A stretch of 64,000 nt of DNA from an uncultured Lachnospiraceae bacterium (lineage in GTDB: Bacteria > Bacillota > Clostridia > Lachnospirales > Lachnospiraceae). Location of the stretch: the NCBI GenBank assembly GCA_937877165.1, contig CALEFO010000194.1, forward strand, positions 67,354-131,353. Reading direction: 5' to 3'. Made by a program: the position numbers and the translations under genes. Shown piece by piece: positions 1 to 7,063 of this stretch. Numbering within the stretch: position 1 is the first letter of the stretch; every line of letters starts with the position of its first letter. The notes under the pieces were generated by a model, which saw nothing but the letters and a program-made list of their open reading frames with translations, did not search any database and had not been told where the DNA came from.

Positions 1-306
1 TATATGCATGTTTCGACCGCAACCGCAGCACAGTGGTGCACGGGCAAGACCATGCCTAGAATAGATAAAATTCAAAGTCTCTGTAATTGGTTCGGTATAG
101 AAAAGTCGGATCTCCTTGAAACAGCAAAACATGATCCCGAAGAGAAGTACTACATGAATGCTGAGGCCAGGGAGATGGCCGAGTTTCTTTTCAAAAATCC
201 GGAGTATAAGGTTCTCTTCGATGCCTCCCGGAAGGTGAAGCCCGAAGACATCGGCTTTGTAAAGGAAATGATGGACCGTATGAGGGGAAGTGATTCCAGT
301 GATTGA
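1..306 (+). CDS. CI-like phage repressor, 5' end cut by the window
   Basis: The 3' part of the repressor whose complete copy is at 42660-43055; reading opens at base 1 in frame, so about 30 N-terminal residues are missing. It retains the second half of the HTH (STATAAQWCTGKTMPR) and the C-terminal helical region. The end overlaps the GTG start of the ImmA gene at 290. The truncation is caused by the window edge and is not a mutation. Confidence 0.85.
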   Translation, partial: YMHVSTATAAQWCTGKTMPRIDKIQSLCNWFGIEKSDLLETAKHDPEEKYYMNAEAREMAEFLFKNPEYKVLFDASRKVKPEDIGFVKEMMDRMRGSDSSD

Positions 307-553
307 TGATGACATCCAGACCATCTGTCTGGATCTCCCTACCACTATCCGATCCTATGTAGTCTCCAACCGCGACGGCAGTTATACCGTCGTGCTCAAT
401 GCAAGGCTGTGCCGGGAGCAGCTTCTCAGAGCATACTCCCATGAGATCGCACATCTCTGCCGGGGTGATTACGAGAAGACGTGCAGCGCAGATCTGATTG
501 AAGTTCATGCACATCAGGATGCAGAATTATCAGATTCAAGACTTGAGGCTTAG
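290..553 (+). CDS. ImmA/IrrE-type metallopeptidase, copy A
   Basis: 87 residues with the zinc-peptidase motif HEIAH. Identical to 43039-43302, where it is described in full. It starts with GTG inside the repressor 3' end, which suggests translational coupling. Confidence 0.8.
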   Translation: MIPVIDDDIQTICLDLPTTIRSYVVSNRDGSYTVVLNARLCREQLLRAYSHEIAHLCRGDYEKTCSADLIEVHAHQDAELSDSRLEA

Positions 554-555
554 AA

Positions 556-669
556 CATTTTTCCCACGTTGGAAAAATGATACTGAACTGTCCTGATCAT
601 TTTGTTGACATCAACAATATGATCGTCCCTGCAAAAAGTACCTACCATTTTGCTGATGTCGGCAAAATG
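556..669. promoter_or_regulatory. Three iterated 24-bp dyads, copy A
   Basis: Imperfect palindromes at 556-579, 598-621 and 646-669, each starting CATTTT and ending with an AAAATG- or ATATG-like arm. Same array as 43305-43418. They sit in the 420-bp gene-free stretch (554-973) between ImmA and Abi_2. The rest of that stretch holds a smaller dyad (CCATTGTAATGG) and the Abi_2 promoter and leader. Confidence 0.6.
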
Positions 670-842
670 ATAATAGTTTGTAAGGGGGTCTTTTTCTTCT
701 ATAAAGATGTCAGATTTAAAGATCTCGATAGTTCAATTTTTGCTGATTTATTGTACTATCCATTGTAATGGTTCAAGGTTTTGCGAAATATTGAACTACC
801 CACGACAATCACGCGAATCACACTCGAAGAATAATTTACCTG

Positions 843-944
843 TTGTTTTTTCTTATTTTTCTGCTATAATAGGATATGTTTTTATAGCGAATGACTGTTG
901 ATCGGTCACAGAAGGGGCTACGGGTTTTCCTGTAGCTCCTTTTT
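843..944 (+). ncRNA. Abi_2 promoter, structured leader and terminator, copy A
   Basis: The promoter reads TTGTTT (843-848), a 16-nt spacer, and an extended -10 TGC-TATAAT (865-870). The short transcript ends in an 11-bp hairpin (914-939, two G-U pairs) and five T (940-944), followed 29 bp later by the Abi_2 start. The arrangement resembles the reported AbiF RNA motif upstream of abortive-infection genes, but I could not align it to that family. Confidence 0.5.
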
Positions 945-973
945 GTATTTATATTATTTCATGAGGGTTTAAT

Positions 974-2065
974 ATGGCTAATTTAATGGATGCTGTGCGG
1001 TACTCTTCTCCTCAGGATCAGGTAAAAAAGCTGAAAAGCAAGGGACTGATCATTAATAACGCTGATTACGCGGTTCACGAGCTTTCTGTTTATGGCTATT
1101 ACAATATTATCAATGGCTATAAGAGGCCTTATACGCATATGGCCGATGGCGAACGGGTATATAATGTCGGAGTAACCTTTGAGCAAATTCACTCCCTGTT
1201 TCTTCTGGATCATAGTATTCGAAATTCCATCATGGCCGCTATGCTGGATCTCGAAGAAAGTCTTCGTGCCTCAACCGCAGATGTTATTGGGAAATTTATT
1301 TCTACAGATCATCATGAGTATCTGCAAAAAAATCATTATCAGGATCGGCCTTCCCGCATTGAGAAGTTTTCAACAGATGGCATCCTCCGTACACTTTCAG
1401 TGAATGCCAGATCCGGGAAAGATCCCATTCGATATTACTCTGATAAGTACGGAATTATTCCGCCATGGATTCTCCTGAAGGGAACATACTTCAGCACTTT
1501 GATCAACTATATCCGCATATTAAAACCAAACGAAAAATCTGCTCTTATCCAGAAAATGTATAATATCAACGACCAGAATGCTTCTATGCAATGCACCAAA
1601 ACTTTTTTCAGCTCTGCCTTGTTTGTTTGCCTAGATTACCGCAATCGTGCTGCCCACGGCGGACGAATTTATGATTTTGATTCTGATCATGCCGAATACT
1701 TTGAAAAAGATAACGAATTTTATAATATTTTTCCAAATTTTTCATTCATCCAATCTCTGTCTGGAATAGGACGGCTCCTTGCCATACTTGCAATGTTTAC
1801 CAATAGCAATGCTGCCTCGATTCTTGAAGAGTCTGTCAATGTACAAATAAGCCGCCATCTATCCTTTTTCCCAGATGACAAAGATGTTTTGGAATCGCTA
1901 ATTCAGACGAAAATCAATGTAAATCGTGTTGTGTGGGTGTCCAGAAATGGACATATTTTTCACGTCAATCCAACTTGCAGCGGCCTTACAGATCCAGTTC
2001 AAATTTCTATTGATAGTCCGGAACTCAAAAAATACACCCCCTGCAAGAGGTGCTGTAAAAAGTAA
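974..2065 (+). CDS. Abi_2 (AbiD/AbiF) abortive infection protein, copy A
   Basis: 363 residues, identical to 43723-44814, described there. Contains the HEPN-like RNRAAH motif and a C-terminal Cys/His zinc-binding segment. Confidence 0.8.
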   Translation: MANLMDAVRYSSPQDQVKKLKSKGLIINNADYAVHELSVYGYYNIINGYKRPYTHMADGERVYNVGVTFEQIHSLFLLDHSIRNSIMAAMLDLEESLRASTADVIGKFISTDHHEYLQKNHYQDRPSRIEKFSTDGILRTLSVNARSGKDPIRYYSDKYGIIPPWILLKGTYFSTLINYIRILKPNEKSALIQKMYNINDQNASMQCTKTFFSSALFVCLDYRNRAAHGGRIYDFDSDHAEYFEKDNEFYNIFPNFSFIQSLSGIGRLLAILAMFTNSNAASILEESVNVQISRHLSFFPDDKDVLESLIQTKINVNRVVWVSRNGHIFHVNPTCSGLTDPVQISIDSPELKKYTPCKRCCKK

Positions 2066-2081
2066 CAAATCATAAACAAAA

Positions 2082-2201
2082 CCGCTCCGGTGTTACCAGC
2101 ACCAGAGCGGCCTGCACTCCGAAGAGTACTATGTGATTCCTGCAAGAATCTTCTACATGGTACCATCTTCGGAGCGCCGTTTCAAACACCGGCGCTATTT
2201 T
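2082..2201 (+). promoter_or_regulatory. Structured integrase leader, copy A
   Basis: Three consecutive dyads upstream of the integrase: 2082-2110 (CCGCTC / GAGCGG), a long imperfect hairpin 2117-2174 (CTCCGAAGA / TCTTCGGAG with paired interior), and a terminator-like 2173-2196 (AGCGCCG / CGGCGCT) followed by ATTTT. Same as 44831-44950. Confidence 0.5.
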
Positions 2202-2225
2202 GCACCCATTTTTCGGAGGTGAACC

Positions 2226-3662
2226 ATGAAATCCGTTGCGATTTACTGCCGCGTCTCCACACAGGAGCAGGCCGCAGAAGGCTACTCCATCGGAGAACAG
2301 CAGTCCCGGCTTACGAAATTTTGCGAGGCGCACGACTGGAAGGTCGCGCATGTCTACTCGGATCCCGGCTATTCCGGTGCCAAATTGCAGCGTCCGGCCA
2401 TCCAGCAGCTCATCCGTGACTGCTCCTATGGTCTTTTTGATGCTGTCCTTGTATATAAGCTGGACCGTCTCTCCCGCTCCCAGAAGGATACCCTGTATCT
2501 CATCGAGGACATTTTCAACGCCAACCACGTCGGTCTTGTATCGATGTGTGAGAATTTCGACACGCAAAGTCCTTTCGGCCGGGCGATGATCGGCATTCTG
2601 TCCGTCTTTGCGCAGCTGGAGCGTGACCAGATCACGGAGCGCATGACAATGGGCCGGATCGGCCGTGCCAAGGCCGGTTATTTCTCCGGCGGATCACGTC
2701 CGCCGATCGGCTACACCTACGCCAAGGCCCCCGGATCGGACAAGCAGATCCTTGTCATCGATGATTACGAAGCTGTGCAGGTTCGCAGGGTCTTCGCCAT
2801 GTTTCTTGATGGTTTCACACTGAAAGAGATCTGCCGCTATATGCACAATCACTATAAGACCCGATACGGTGACTGGTCCCACGTGTCTACGGTTTCACGA
2901 ATCCTGCGGGACCGGATCTATATCGGCGAGGTCAGCTTCTCCGGCAAGTGGTACCGCGGCACGCATGAGCCTATCATCGATCAGGATACCTTCGACCGTG
3001 TGCAAAGGAAATACGACCTGTATCTCGGCACCACTGCGGGGACCTTCTCGCAGAATTTCAAGGGATCACAGCTGCTTACAGGTATGGTTTTCTGCGGTCA
3101 GTGCGGGGCTCACTGTCACACGAAGTCATGGCGTAACCACGGCAAGCACGCGGCCCCTGACGCTCCCATGAAAAGGGTATACCGCTGCTCTCATGGCGAC
3201 GGCATCCGGATTCCTGTGCAGGATCTGGACCGGCTTGTCACCGCAGAGGTGCAAAAGCTCTCCATGGATCCGGAGCTGATCCGCCGTGCTGCTGTTCCTG
3301 CTGCCGCTTCTGCCTCTTCTTCCGAAGCCATCGATGCAATCCGGTCACGCCTTGCCGATCTGCGCAGACAGGAAAGCAAGCTGGTGGATCTGTACCAGAT
3401 CGGCGGCATCGATCTGCAGATGATCAAGAGCCGGATGGACGATCTGCATCAGGAGCAGGAGAAGCTGTCCGCAAGCCTTACGGAAGAATCCTCTTCCCGC
3501 GCGGCGCTCTCTGCGGATGACGCCATCGATGCCCTGGCGTCCTTCCCGTCTGTCTTCTCCTCCGGCTCTTTGCAGGAGAAACGGCAGATTCTCCTGACAC
3601 TGATTGATAAGATCGTGATCTATCCAGACCACATAGATATTCATTGGACCTTCACGGCATAA
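2226..3662 (+). CDS. int: Large serine recombinase (phage integrase), copy A
   Basis: 478 residues, identical to 44975-46411, described there. Start ATG follows CGGAGGTGAACC, a strong ribosome-binding site. Confidence 0.93.
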   Translation: MKSVAIYCRVSTQEQAAEGYSIGEQQSRLTKFCEAHDWKVAHVYSDPGYSGAKLQRPAIQQLIRDCSYGLFDAVLVYKLDRLSRSQKDTLYLIEDIFNANHVGLVSMCENFDTQSPFGRAMIGILSVFAQLERDQITERMTMGRIGRAKAGYFSGGSRPPIGYTYAKAPGSDKQILVIDDYEAVQVRRVFAMFLDGFTLKEICRYMHNHYKTRYGDWSHVSTVSRILRDRIYIGEVSFSGKWYRGTHEPIIDQDTFDRVQRKYDLYLGTTAGTFSQNFKGSQLLTGMVFCGQCGAHCHTKSWRNHGKHAAPDAPMKRVYRCSHGDGIRIPVQDLDRLVTAEVQKLSMDPELIRRAAVPAAASASSSEAIDAIRSRLADLRRQESKLVDLYQIGGIDLQMIKSRMDDLHQEQEKLSASLTEESSSRAALSADDAIDALASFPSVFSSGSLQEKRQILLTLIDKIVIYPDHIDIHWTFTA

Positions 3663-3664
3663 AA

Positions 3665-3692
3665 AGAGGAGACGGTGTTATCCGTCTCCTCT
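3665..3692 (-). terminator. Terminator after NYN gene, copy A
   Basis: Arms AGAGGAGACGG and CCGTCTCCTCT around a 6-nt loop. Read on the minus strand it is followed by TTTTT, so it ends NYN transcription; it may also stop the integrase from the other side. The same 28 bp occur again at 4533-4560 on the far side of the NYN gene. Confidence 0.75.
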
Positions 3693-3696
3693 CTGC

Positions 3697-4359
3697 TTAT
3701 TTATAGCAATTATCACATGTTCTTAAGCCATCAATGTGTTCAAAAAGATCTTCTTTTATATTTGCTCCCAGCGGGTCAAGTACAACATCTATTCCTTCTC
3801 TCCTTGCCAGCTTCGCCGCCGACACAAAATCACTATCTCCAGAAATCAGTACAATCTGATCCACCTGCTTCTTATATGCCAGTGATGCAATATCAAGGCC
3901 AATTTTCATATCTACGCCTTTTTGATCCACTTGTATCATAAAATCTTTTTCACCGACATCCGAAATTTGCATACTCCCATTGAACAATTTCTTTACGATA
4001 TCAGGTCGCAATGTATACAGTGCCTGCGCATCCGCCAATTTTCCCATTCTCAATGCGACTTTCCTTTTCTTTTTTAATTCATTCAGGAAGTCTGTCATCC
4101 ATGTATATAAGTCCGACTTTCCAAAGTCAACTGTTCGCTTCAGATACGGATGAAAAACCTTTTTACTCATTGGCGGACAGTCATAATAGAAAATGCGATA
4201 TAAGTCATGCTCGACCTTAGAATCACCATGTCTTTCGCGTAAATGCCTGTGACAATAACTTACCAGTTCATCTGCCCGCTCTTTCGGGGGCAATTCACCT
4301 ATTTTTGCCTGTGCACGTCTTCTGTAAAATCCCCCATCGACAAGAATTGCAGTTTTCAT
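3697..4359 (-). CDS. NYN (PIN-like) domain ribonuclease, copy A
   Basis: 220 residues, identical to 46446-47108, described there. It is preceded by its own promoter and structured leader RNA and flanked by duplicated terminators. Confidence 0.8.
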   Translation of the reverse strand: MKTAILVDGGFYRRRAQAKIGELPPKERADELVSYCHRHLRERHGDSKVEHDLYRIFYYDCPPMSKKVFHPYLKRTVDFGKSDLYTWMTDFLNELKKKRKVALRMGKLADAQALYTLRPDIVKKLFNGSMQISDVGEKDFMIQVDQKGVDMKIGLDIASLAYKKQVDQIVLISGDSDFVSAAKLARREGIDVVLDPLGANIKEDLFEHIDGLRTCDNCYK

Positions 4360-4375
4360 CTTTCCCCCAATATAC

Positions 4376-4463
4376 TAAAAACCTCGGGGTCGGTCTTGCC
4401 CTTATCGTGGGAGACTTACTGCCGAGGTACTATTAACAACCATTTCTGGTTTACGCTGTGCGC
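4376..4463 (-). ncRNA. Structured leader RNA of NYN gene, copy A
   Basis: Predicted transcript of about 88 nt from the promoter at 4470-4498. Elements in order: a 10-bp dyad TGTGCGCACA at the start site (4457-4466); hairpin AACCA-GAAA-TGGTT with a GNRA tetraloop (4438-4451); then closing stem ACCTCGG / CCGAGGT (4428-4422 with 4387-4381) enclosing GTC-T-CCC ... GGG-CAA-GAC; then TTTTT. The NYN start codon is 17 nt past the terminator. The family is unknown to me. Confidence 0.55.
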
Positions 4464-4469
4464 ACATTT

Positions 4470-4498
4470 CTTATAACATATATTTTCATTCTTTGCAA
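4470..4498 (-). promoter_or_regulatory. NYN promoter, copy A
   Basis: -35 TTGCAA (4498-4493), 17-nt spacer, -10 TATAAG (4475-4470) with an upstream TG (extended -10). Minus strand, driving the structured RNA and NYN. Confidence 0.65.
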
Positions 4499-4532
4499 CG
4501 GTCTTTGGTAACTTTCAGCATTTCAAAACAAA

Positions 4533-4560
4533 AGAGGAGACGGTGTTATCCGTCTCCTCT
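4533..4560 (-). terminator. Bidirectional terminator beside attP, copy A
   Basis: Second copy of the AGAGGAGACGG / CCGTCTCCTCT hairpin, with TTTTGTT on the plus side and TTTTGTTTTG on the minus side. In the integrated right junction the equivalent copy (47282-47309) lies 57 bp past the groEL stop and would act as the groEL terminator. Confidence 0.75.
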
Positions 4561-4646
4561 TTTGTTATGGACTTGCGCTGGCGCAAATCTTGTTTTTCCT
4601 TGTATTTCCGGGTTTTTTTAGTATCCCATACCTGCGCCCTGGGGCT

Positions 4647-4694
4647 GTGTCGAAGTGTTTGCAGGCTCTTTGATACCTGCAAACACCTAGACAC
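4647..4694. other. attP: attP of the phage (serine integrase attachment site)
   Basis: Left arm GTGTCGAAGTGTTTGCAGG (4647-4665), 10-nt spacer CTCTTTGATA (4666-4675), right arm CCTGCAAACACCTAGACAC (4676-4694). The arms are inverted repeats matching at 17 of 19 positions, the form expected of a large-serine-integrase attP. Both flanks are phage sequence. The right limit of identity with the groEL junction falls at 4675, so crossover lies in the spacer, probably at its centre (4670/4671, TT). The left arm lies in the frame that encodes the GroEL C-terminus on the minus strand. Confidence 0.88.
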
Positions 4695-4722
4695 AGGTGC
4701 ATATAATTAAGTAGAAACTGAC

Positions 4723-4833
4723 TCATTTTTCACCGGCAATATAGCTTTCCATCAGCCTTGTGATGACTGCAGCCTGACTCTCGCCACGCTCCCGGCAGGC
4801 ATCCGCAAAGTGGTCCGTGATATCCCTTTTCAT
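4723..4833 (-). CDS. Ribbon-helix-helix mini-protein next to attP
   Basis: 36 residues, starting MKRDITDHFADACRERGE and ending MESYIAGEK. The pattern (short strand, helix with FADACRERG, then AVITRLMESYI) matches the Arc/ParD/CopG ribbon-helix-helix fold, which binds DNA as a dimer. ATG at 4833 follows GGAAAG. It is the phage gene closest to the right attP arm, between the DUF2335 terminator (4865-4888) and attP. A role in integration, excision or conversion-gene control is possible, but nothing in the sequence fixes it. Confidence 0.6.
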   Translation of the reverse strand: MKRDITDHFADACRERGESQAAVITRLMESYIAGEK

Positions 4834-4864
4834 GTCAACATTATTCTTTCCGAAAATAAAAAAA

Positions 4865-4888
4865 GACCGTCACCCGAAGGCGACGGCC
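4865..4888 (-). terminator. Terminator after DUF2335 gene
   Basis: GC-rich stem GGCCGTCGCC / GGTGACGGTC closed by TTCG, followed on the minus strand by seven T (4864-4858). It ends the transcript of the conversion module at 4900-5521. Confidence 0.85.
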
Positions 4889-4899
4889 CAATAAACCAT

Positions 4900-5385
4900 T
4901 TATTTTGATCTTGTTCCCTTTACGATAGACACTGCAATGGTCCCAACTCCGGATACTCCGAACACCCCTCCTAGGACCGTTCCTCCTATGTTTGGAACAT
5001 TCAAAGCCACCACGATTCCCGCTACAAGAGCGACTACTCCTAGTCCAAGCCCTGCCAAAATTCCGATAAGGCTATCTCTGGAACACATATGCAATTGTTT
5101 ATTATCCATCTCATGTCGATGATTTTGTTCCTGTTCAGCCATTTGCAGAATGCGTTCGGCGGCTCCCGGAAGCACCTTTTCATATTGTCCGAATGCTGAT
5201 GGTGCTGGTAATGGGCCGCTGTAGAACATTTCCATCTGCTGAACGATGGCATTTTTGTTTTCTTCCGGAATATCGCTTTTCTTTACAGAATCAATAAGTT
5301 CGCTTTGCTGATCGCTTTCCGCTGACTTATCTATATTCTTCTCTGGAGAAGCGTTCAATTCCTTTTCTGAGGTCATTTCCGACAT
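4900..5385 (-). CDS. DUF2335-type membrane protein
   Basis: 161 residues. An acidic, disordered N-terminus (1-45) is followed by a helical stretch with SGPLPAPSAFGQYEKVLPGA and ILQMAEQEQNHRHEMD, characteristic of DUF2335, then two hydrophobic segments (about 108-130 and 133-152) and a basic end. It is probably an inner-membrane protein of the prophage conversion region. Its start overlaps the end of the 64-residue gene upstream (5327-5521). Function unknown; surface or membrane exclusion is a guess from position only. Confidence 0.7.
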   Translation of the reverse strand: MSEMTSEKELNASPEKNIDKSAESDQQSELIDSVKKSDIPEENKNAIVQQMEMFYSGPLPAPSAFGQYEKVLPGAAERILQMAEQEQNHRHEMDNKQLHMCSRDSLIGILAGLGLGVVALVAGIVVALNVPNIGGTVLGGVFGVSGVGTIAVSIVKGTRSK

Positions 5386-5521
5386 TGATCCAATCTCCCC
5401 TTAATGCCTGGTAATCCTTCCTCATTCCGGTGTATGCATCCGGCTCTTTTCTCTCCTCGTGAGACGGGAAAAGATCTGCAGACCTCGCCATTCCAGAAAT
5501 AAAACTCTTGCTGAAACGCAT
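5327..5521 (-). CDS. Small hypothetical protein paired with DUF2335 gene
   Basis: 64 residues, basic N-terminus (MRFSKSFISGMARSADLF) and charged C-terminus. A strong site (AAGGAGGTGAGGTT) precedes the ATG at 5521. It overlaps the DUF2335 start by 59 bp, so the two are translated together. No recognised domain. The upstream 5530-5580 stretch carries a small dyad around CGCTATAGTGCG and probably the promoter of this two-gene unit. Confidence 0.6.
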   Translation of the reverse strand: MRFSKSFISGMARSADLFPSHEERKEPDAYTGMRKDYQALRGDWINVGNDLRKGIERFSREEYR

Positions 5522-5598
5522 AACCTCACCTCCTTAACGTACGCTATAGTGCGATAAGTAGTATTTAGTATATGACATTTCGTTCTGCTTTTCTATAC

Positions 5599-5700
5599 TC
5601 AATCCAGCATCATGCTGCCTGCTGCTACAAAGACAGCCATGCCGATCATCCACAGGCTCCCAAACACAACAGCCGCTACCGCGGTTACAATCACGCCCAT
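5599..5700 (-). CDS. 33-residue single-span membrane peptide after endolysin
   Basis: Begins MGVIVTAVAAVVFGSLWM and ends AGSMMLD: one continuous hydrophobic helix with almost no loops. AGGAGG lies 6 nt before the ATG. It follows the endolysin stop (5729) by 28 bp in the same direction, so it belongs to the lysis operon. It could be an accessory holin or antiholin, or merely a membrane-associated small protein. Confidence 0.5.
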   Translation of the reverse strand: MGVIVTAVAAVVFGSLWMIGMAVFVAAGSMMLD

Positions 5701-5728
5701 TATTTCCTCCTGATTGCGCCAGCGCAAT

Positions 5729-6448
5729 TCACTTTTTGATATAGGCCAGGCTCACCCATCCTGCTACGCCGGTAAGCTTGCCCCATCCAGCCTGTTCCTG
5801 CTCAATCGAAACCACCATCCCGGCCGGCAGGCGGAAATCCGCTCCGCTGATTTTGGCGACCGGATATTGTGTTCCTGCACCGGCCCGGACATTTAGATAT
5901 GAGCTGACATTGACCACTCCTGCATATTGCTTCACGGCTTTTCCTCCTGCCTGGCTTCCTGCTGTCTGCTTTTCATGCTCCTCCCCGAATCCTACATATC
6001 GAAGGACCTTGTTCCATCCCTTCGGGTACTTGTAGTAGCTCCTCACGCAGATTTCACGGCCTGTCTGATCACCGGTTCGGCCTCCGGTCGCCCGACCGTT
6101 TTCATTGATCGAAGCGTGGACAATCTGACCGGATCCGATGCTCATGGCCGTGTGGTGCTGTGTGTTCAGCAGCACATCACCTCGCTGCAGCCCCGCGCCG
6201 GTGTTCAGGTTTACCTCTGCTGTGACATCTTCAAAGCCGCATCTGAGGAAAGCCTGAAGCATGTTGCCGGTATATGTCGCGCCTGCTGCCTTTACGCCGA
6301 CTCCAGCCTGCTGCCAGGCTGTGATAAGTAAGGCGCTGCAGTCATAGTCCGGTCCCCACCGGTGCACCTGATCGTATCCGTGGGACGAATCCTGCGCGAT
6401 CTGTACCGCCCAGGTGACTGCCTTTTCAATCGTCTGTTTTGCTGTCAT
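5729..6448 (-). CDS. Endolysin: NlpC/P60-like peptidase with SH3 domain
   Basis: 239 residues from MTAKQT. The N-terminal 150 residues look like a cysteine peptidase of the NlpC/P60 type: DYDCSALL supplies the catalytic Cys, and the later GQIVHASIN supplies the His. This kind of enzyme cuts peptidoglycan stem peptides. Residues about 172-239 form a bacterial SH3 domain (VNVSSYLNVRAGAGTQYP), a wall-binding module. The ATG at 6448 was chosen over an upstream in-frame codon because the domain begins there; it overlaps the holin end by 23 bp. Holin and small membrane genes lie directly upstream. Confidence 0.85.
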   Translation of the reverse strand: MTAKQTIEKAVTWAVQIAQDSSHGYDQVHRWGPDYDCSALLITAWQQAGVGVKAAGATYTGNMLQAFLRCGFEDVTAEVNLNTGAGLQRGDVLLNTQHHTAMSIGSGQIVHASINENGRATGGRTGDQTGREICVRSYYKYPKGWNKVLRYVGFGEEHEKQTAGSQAGGKAVKQYAGVVNVSSYLNVRAGAGTQYPVAKISGADFRLPAGMVVSIEQEQAGWGKLTGVAGWVSLAYIKK

Positions 6449-6770
6449 CGCTCTTGTCCTCCGGATAATCCCCCTTGCTGATGTGCATCTCCTGCACGGC
6501 TGCTTCAATTAATAAAGAGAGCTGCTCATCAGACATACTGATATGTAATTCATCGAGGGCAGCGCGGGCGGCCTTCATCGCGAACTCTTTCCGCTCTTCT
6601 CCTGACTTCTCCCACAGCGTCTGCTGCGCCGCAAGGACAGCCTTCCCGGCCTCGCTCTGTGCCAGCTTCTGCCTGATTGCTCTCGACACTACCGGAATCA
6701 CATAGATGGCAAGAAGCCCGACACTCAGCCGGACCGCAAGCTCTACCACTCGAAATACATTCTCACTCAT
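6426..6770 (-). CDS. Phage holin, LLH type
   Basis: 114 residues: a single N-terminal transmembrane helix (about 8-30, VELAVRLSVGLLAIYVIPVV) followed by a long charged cytoplasmic helix (KAARAALDELHISMSDEQ) typical of the LLH holin family. Holins collect in the membrane and trigger release or activation of the endolysin. It is overlapped by the endolysin start and touches the preceding gene at 6770. Confidence 0.8.
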   Translation of the reverse strand: MSENVFRVVELAVRLSVGLLAIYVIPVVSRAIRQKLAQSEAGKAVLAAQQTLWEKSGEERKEFAMKAARAALDELHISMSDEQLSLLIEAAVQEMHISKGDYPEDKSDDSKTDD

Positions 6771-7063
6771 TACCCTTCACCGTTCCTTTCATCATTCCGT
6801 TCATCGTATTCATTCGGATCCGCTTCAATATCCAGATCCACCTCATCCGCAGTCTCCGCCCGGCTCTGCCGCTTCTTCTTGTCCGTATGAATTCGCCAGC
6901 AGATGGCCGCCTCCGCCGTGGCAAACGCAAAGAAGCCGGTCACCAGAGCATCCGGTTCCATCCCGGTCATGACAAAGACCTCAAAGACTTTTCGGATAAA
7001 AAGAATCGTCCCCACACCGATCAACGCAAGGACGATATCTGTACCGCATATTCTGTTTTTCAT
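6770..7063 (-). CDS. Small membrane protein of the lysis cassette
   Basis: 97 residues with two hydrophobic segments (about 8-24 and 38-57) and a very acidic C-terminal tail. It abuts the holin gene (shared base 6770) and overlaps the gene upstream by 4 bp. Probably a second holin-like or antiholin protein; no diagnostic motif. Confidence 0.6.
   Translation of the reverse strand: MKNRICGTDIVLALIGVGTILFIRKVFEVFVMTGMEPDALVTGFFAFATAEAAICWRIHTDKKKRQSRAETADEVDLDIEADPNEYDERNDERNGEG

Larger units (their letters stand above)
1..4675. repeat. Direct repeat copy A (end of an adjacent phage unit)
   Basis: Identical by eye to 42750-47424 at a constant offset of 42749. Identity ends at 4675/47424, the edge of the spacer in the attachment site; the left limit is outside the window. 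It holds the repressor 3' end, ImmA, Abi_2, integrase, NYN and the GroEL tail codons. The flank left of the attachment core is phage DNA in both copies, so copy A is the end of a second phage unit (tandem prophage, circular phage, or assembly wrap-around) rather than an attL with chromosomal DNA to its left. Confidence 0.95.

Noticed and set aside
577..901. Short plus-strand frames between ImmA and Abi_2
   Set aside because: They overlap the palindrome array and promoter, lack ribosome-binding sites and have no coding pattern.
2070..2567. A minus-strand frame covering the integrase leader
   Set aside because: Overlaps the integrase N-terminal domain antisense and spans the structured leader; no start signal.
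2226..3662. Reading the serine recombinase as part of an IS607-like or Tn-type transposon
   Set aside because: A phage attP dyad lies 1 kb downstream, there are no terminal inverted repeats or TnpB, and it sits beside the lysogeny switch.
3665..4560. The paired 28-bp repeats as ends of an insertion sequence
   Set aside because: Each repeat is a self-complementary terminator with a T-run, no transposase lies between them, and no target duplication is seen.
1..4675. An ordinary attL at 4618-4675 with the repressor and integrase lying in the chromosome
   Set aside because: Copy B shows the same genes joined to the early operon on one side and groEL on the other, and the repressor overlaps into phage DNA, so these genes belong to the phage.
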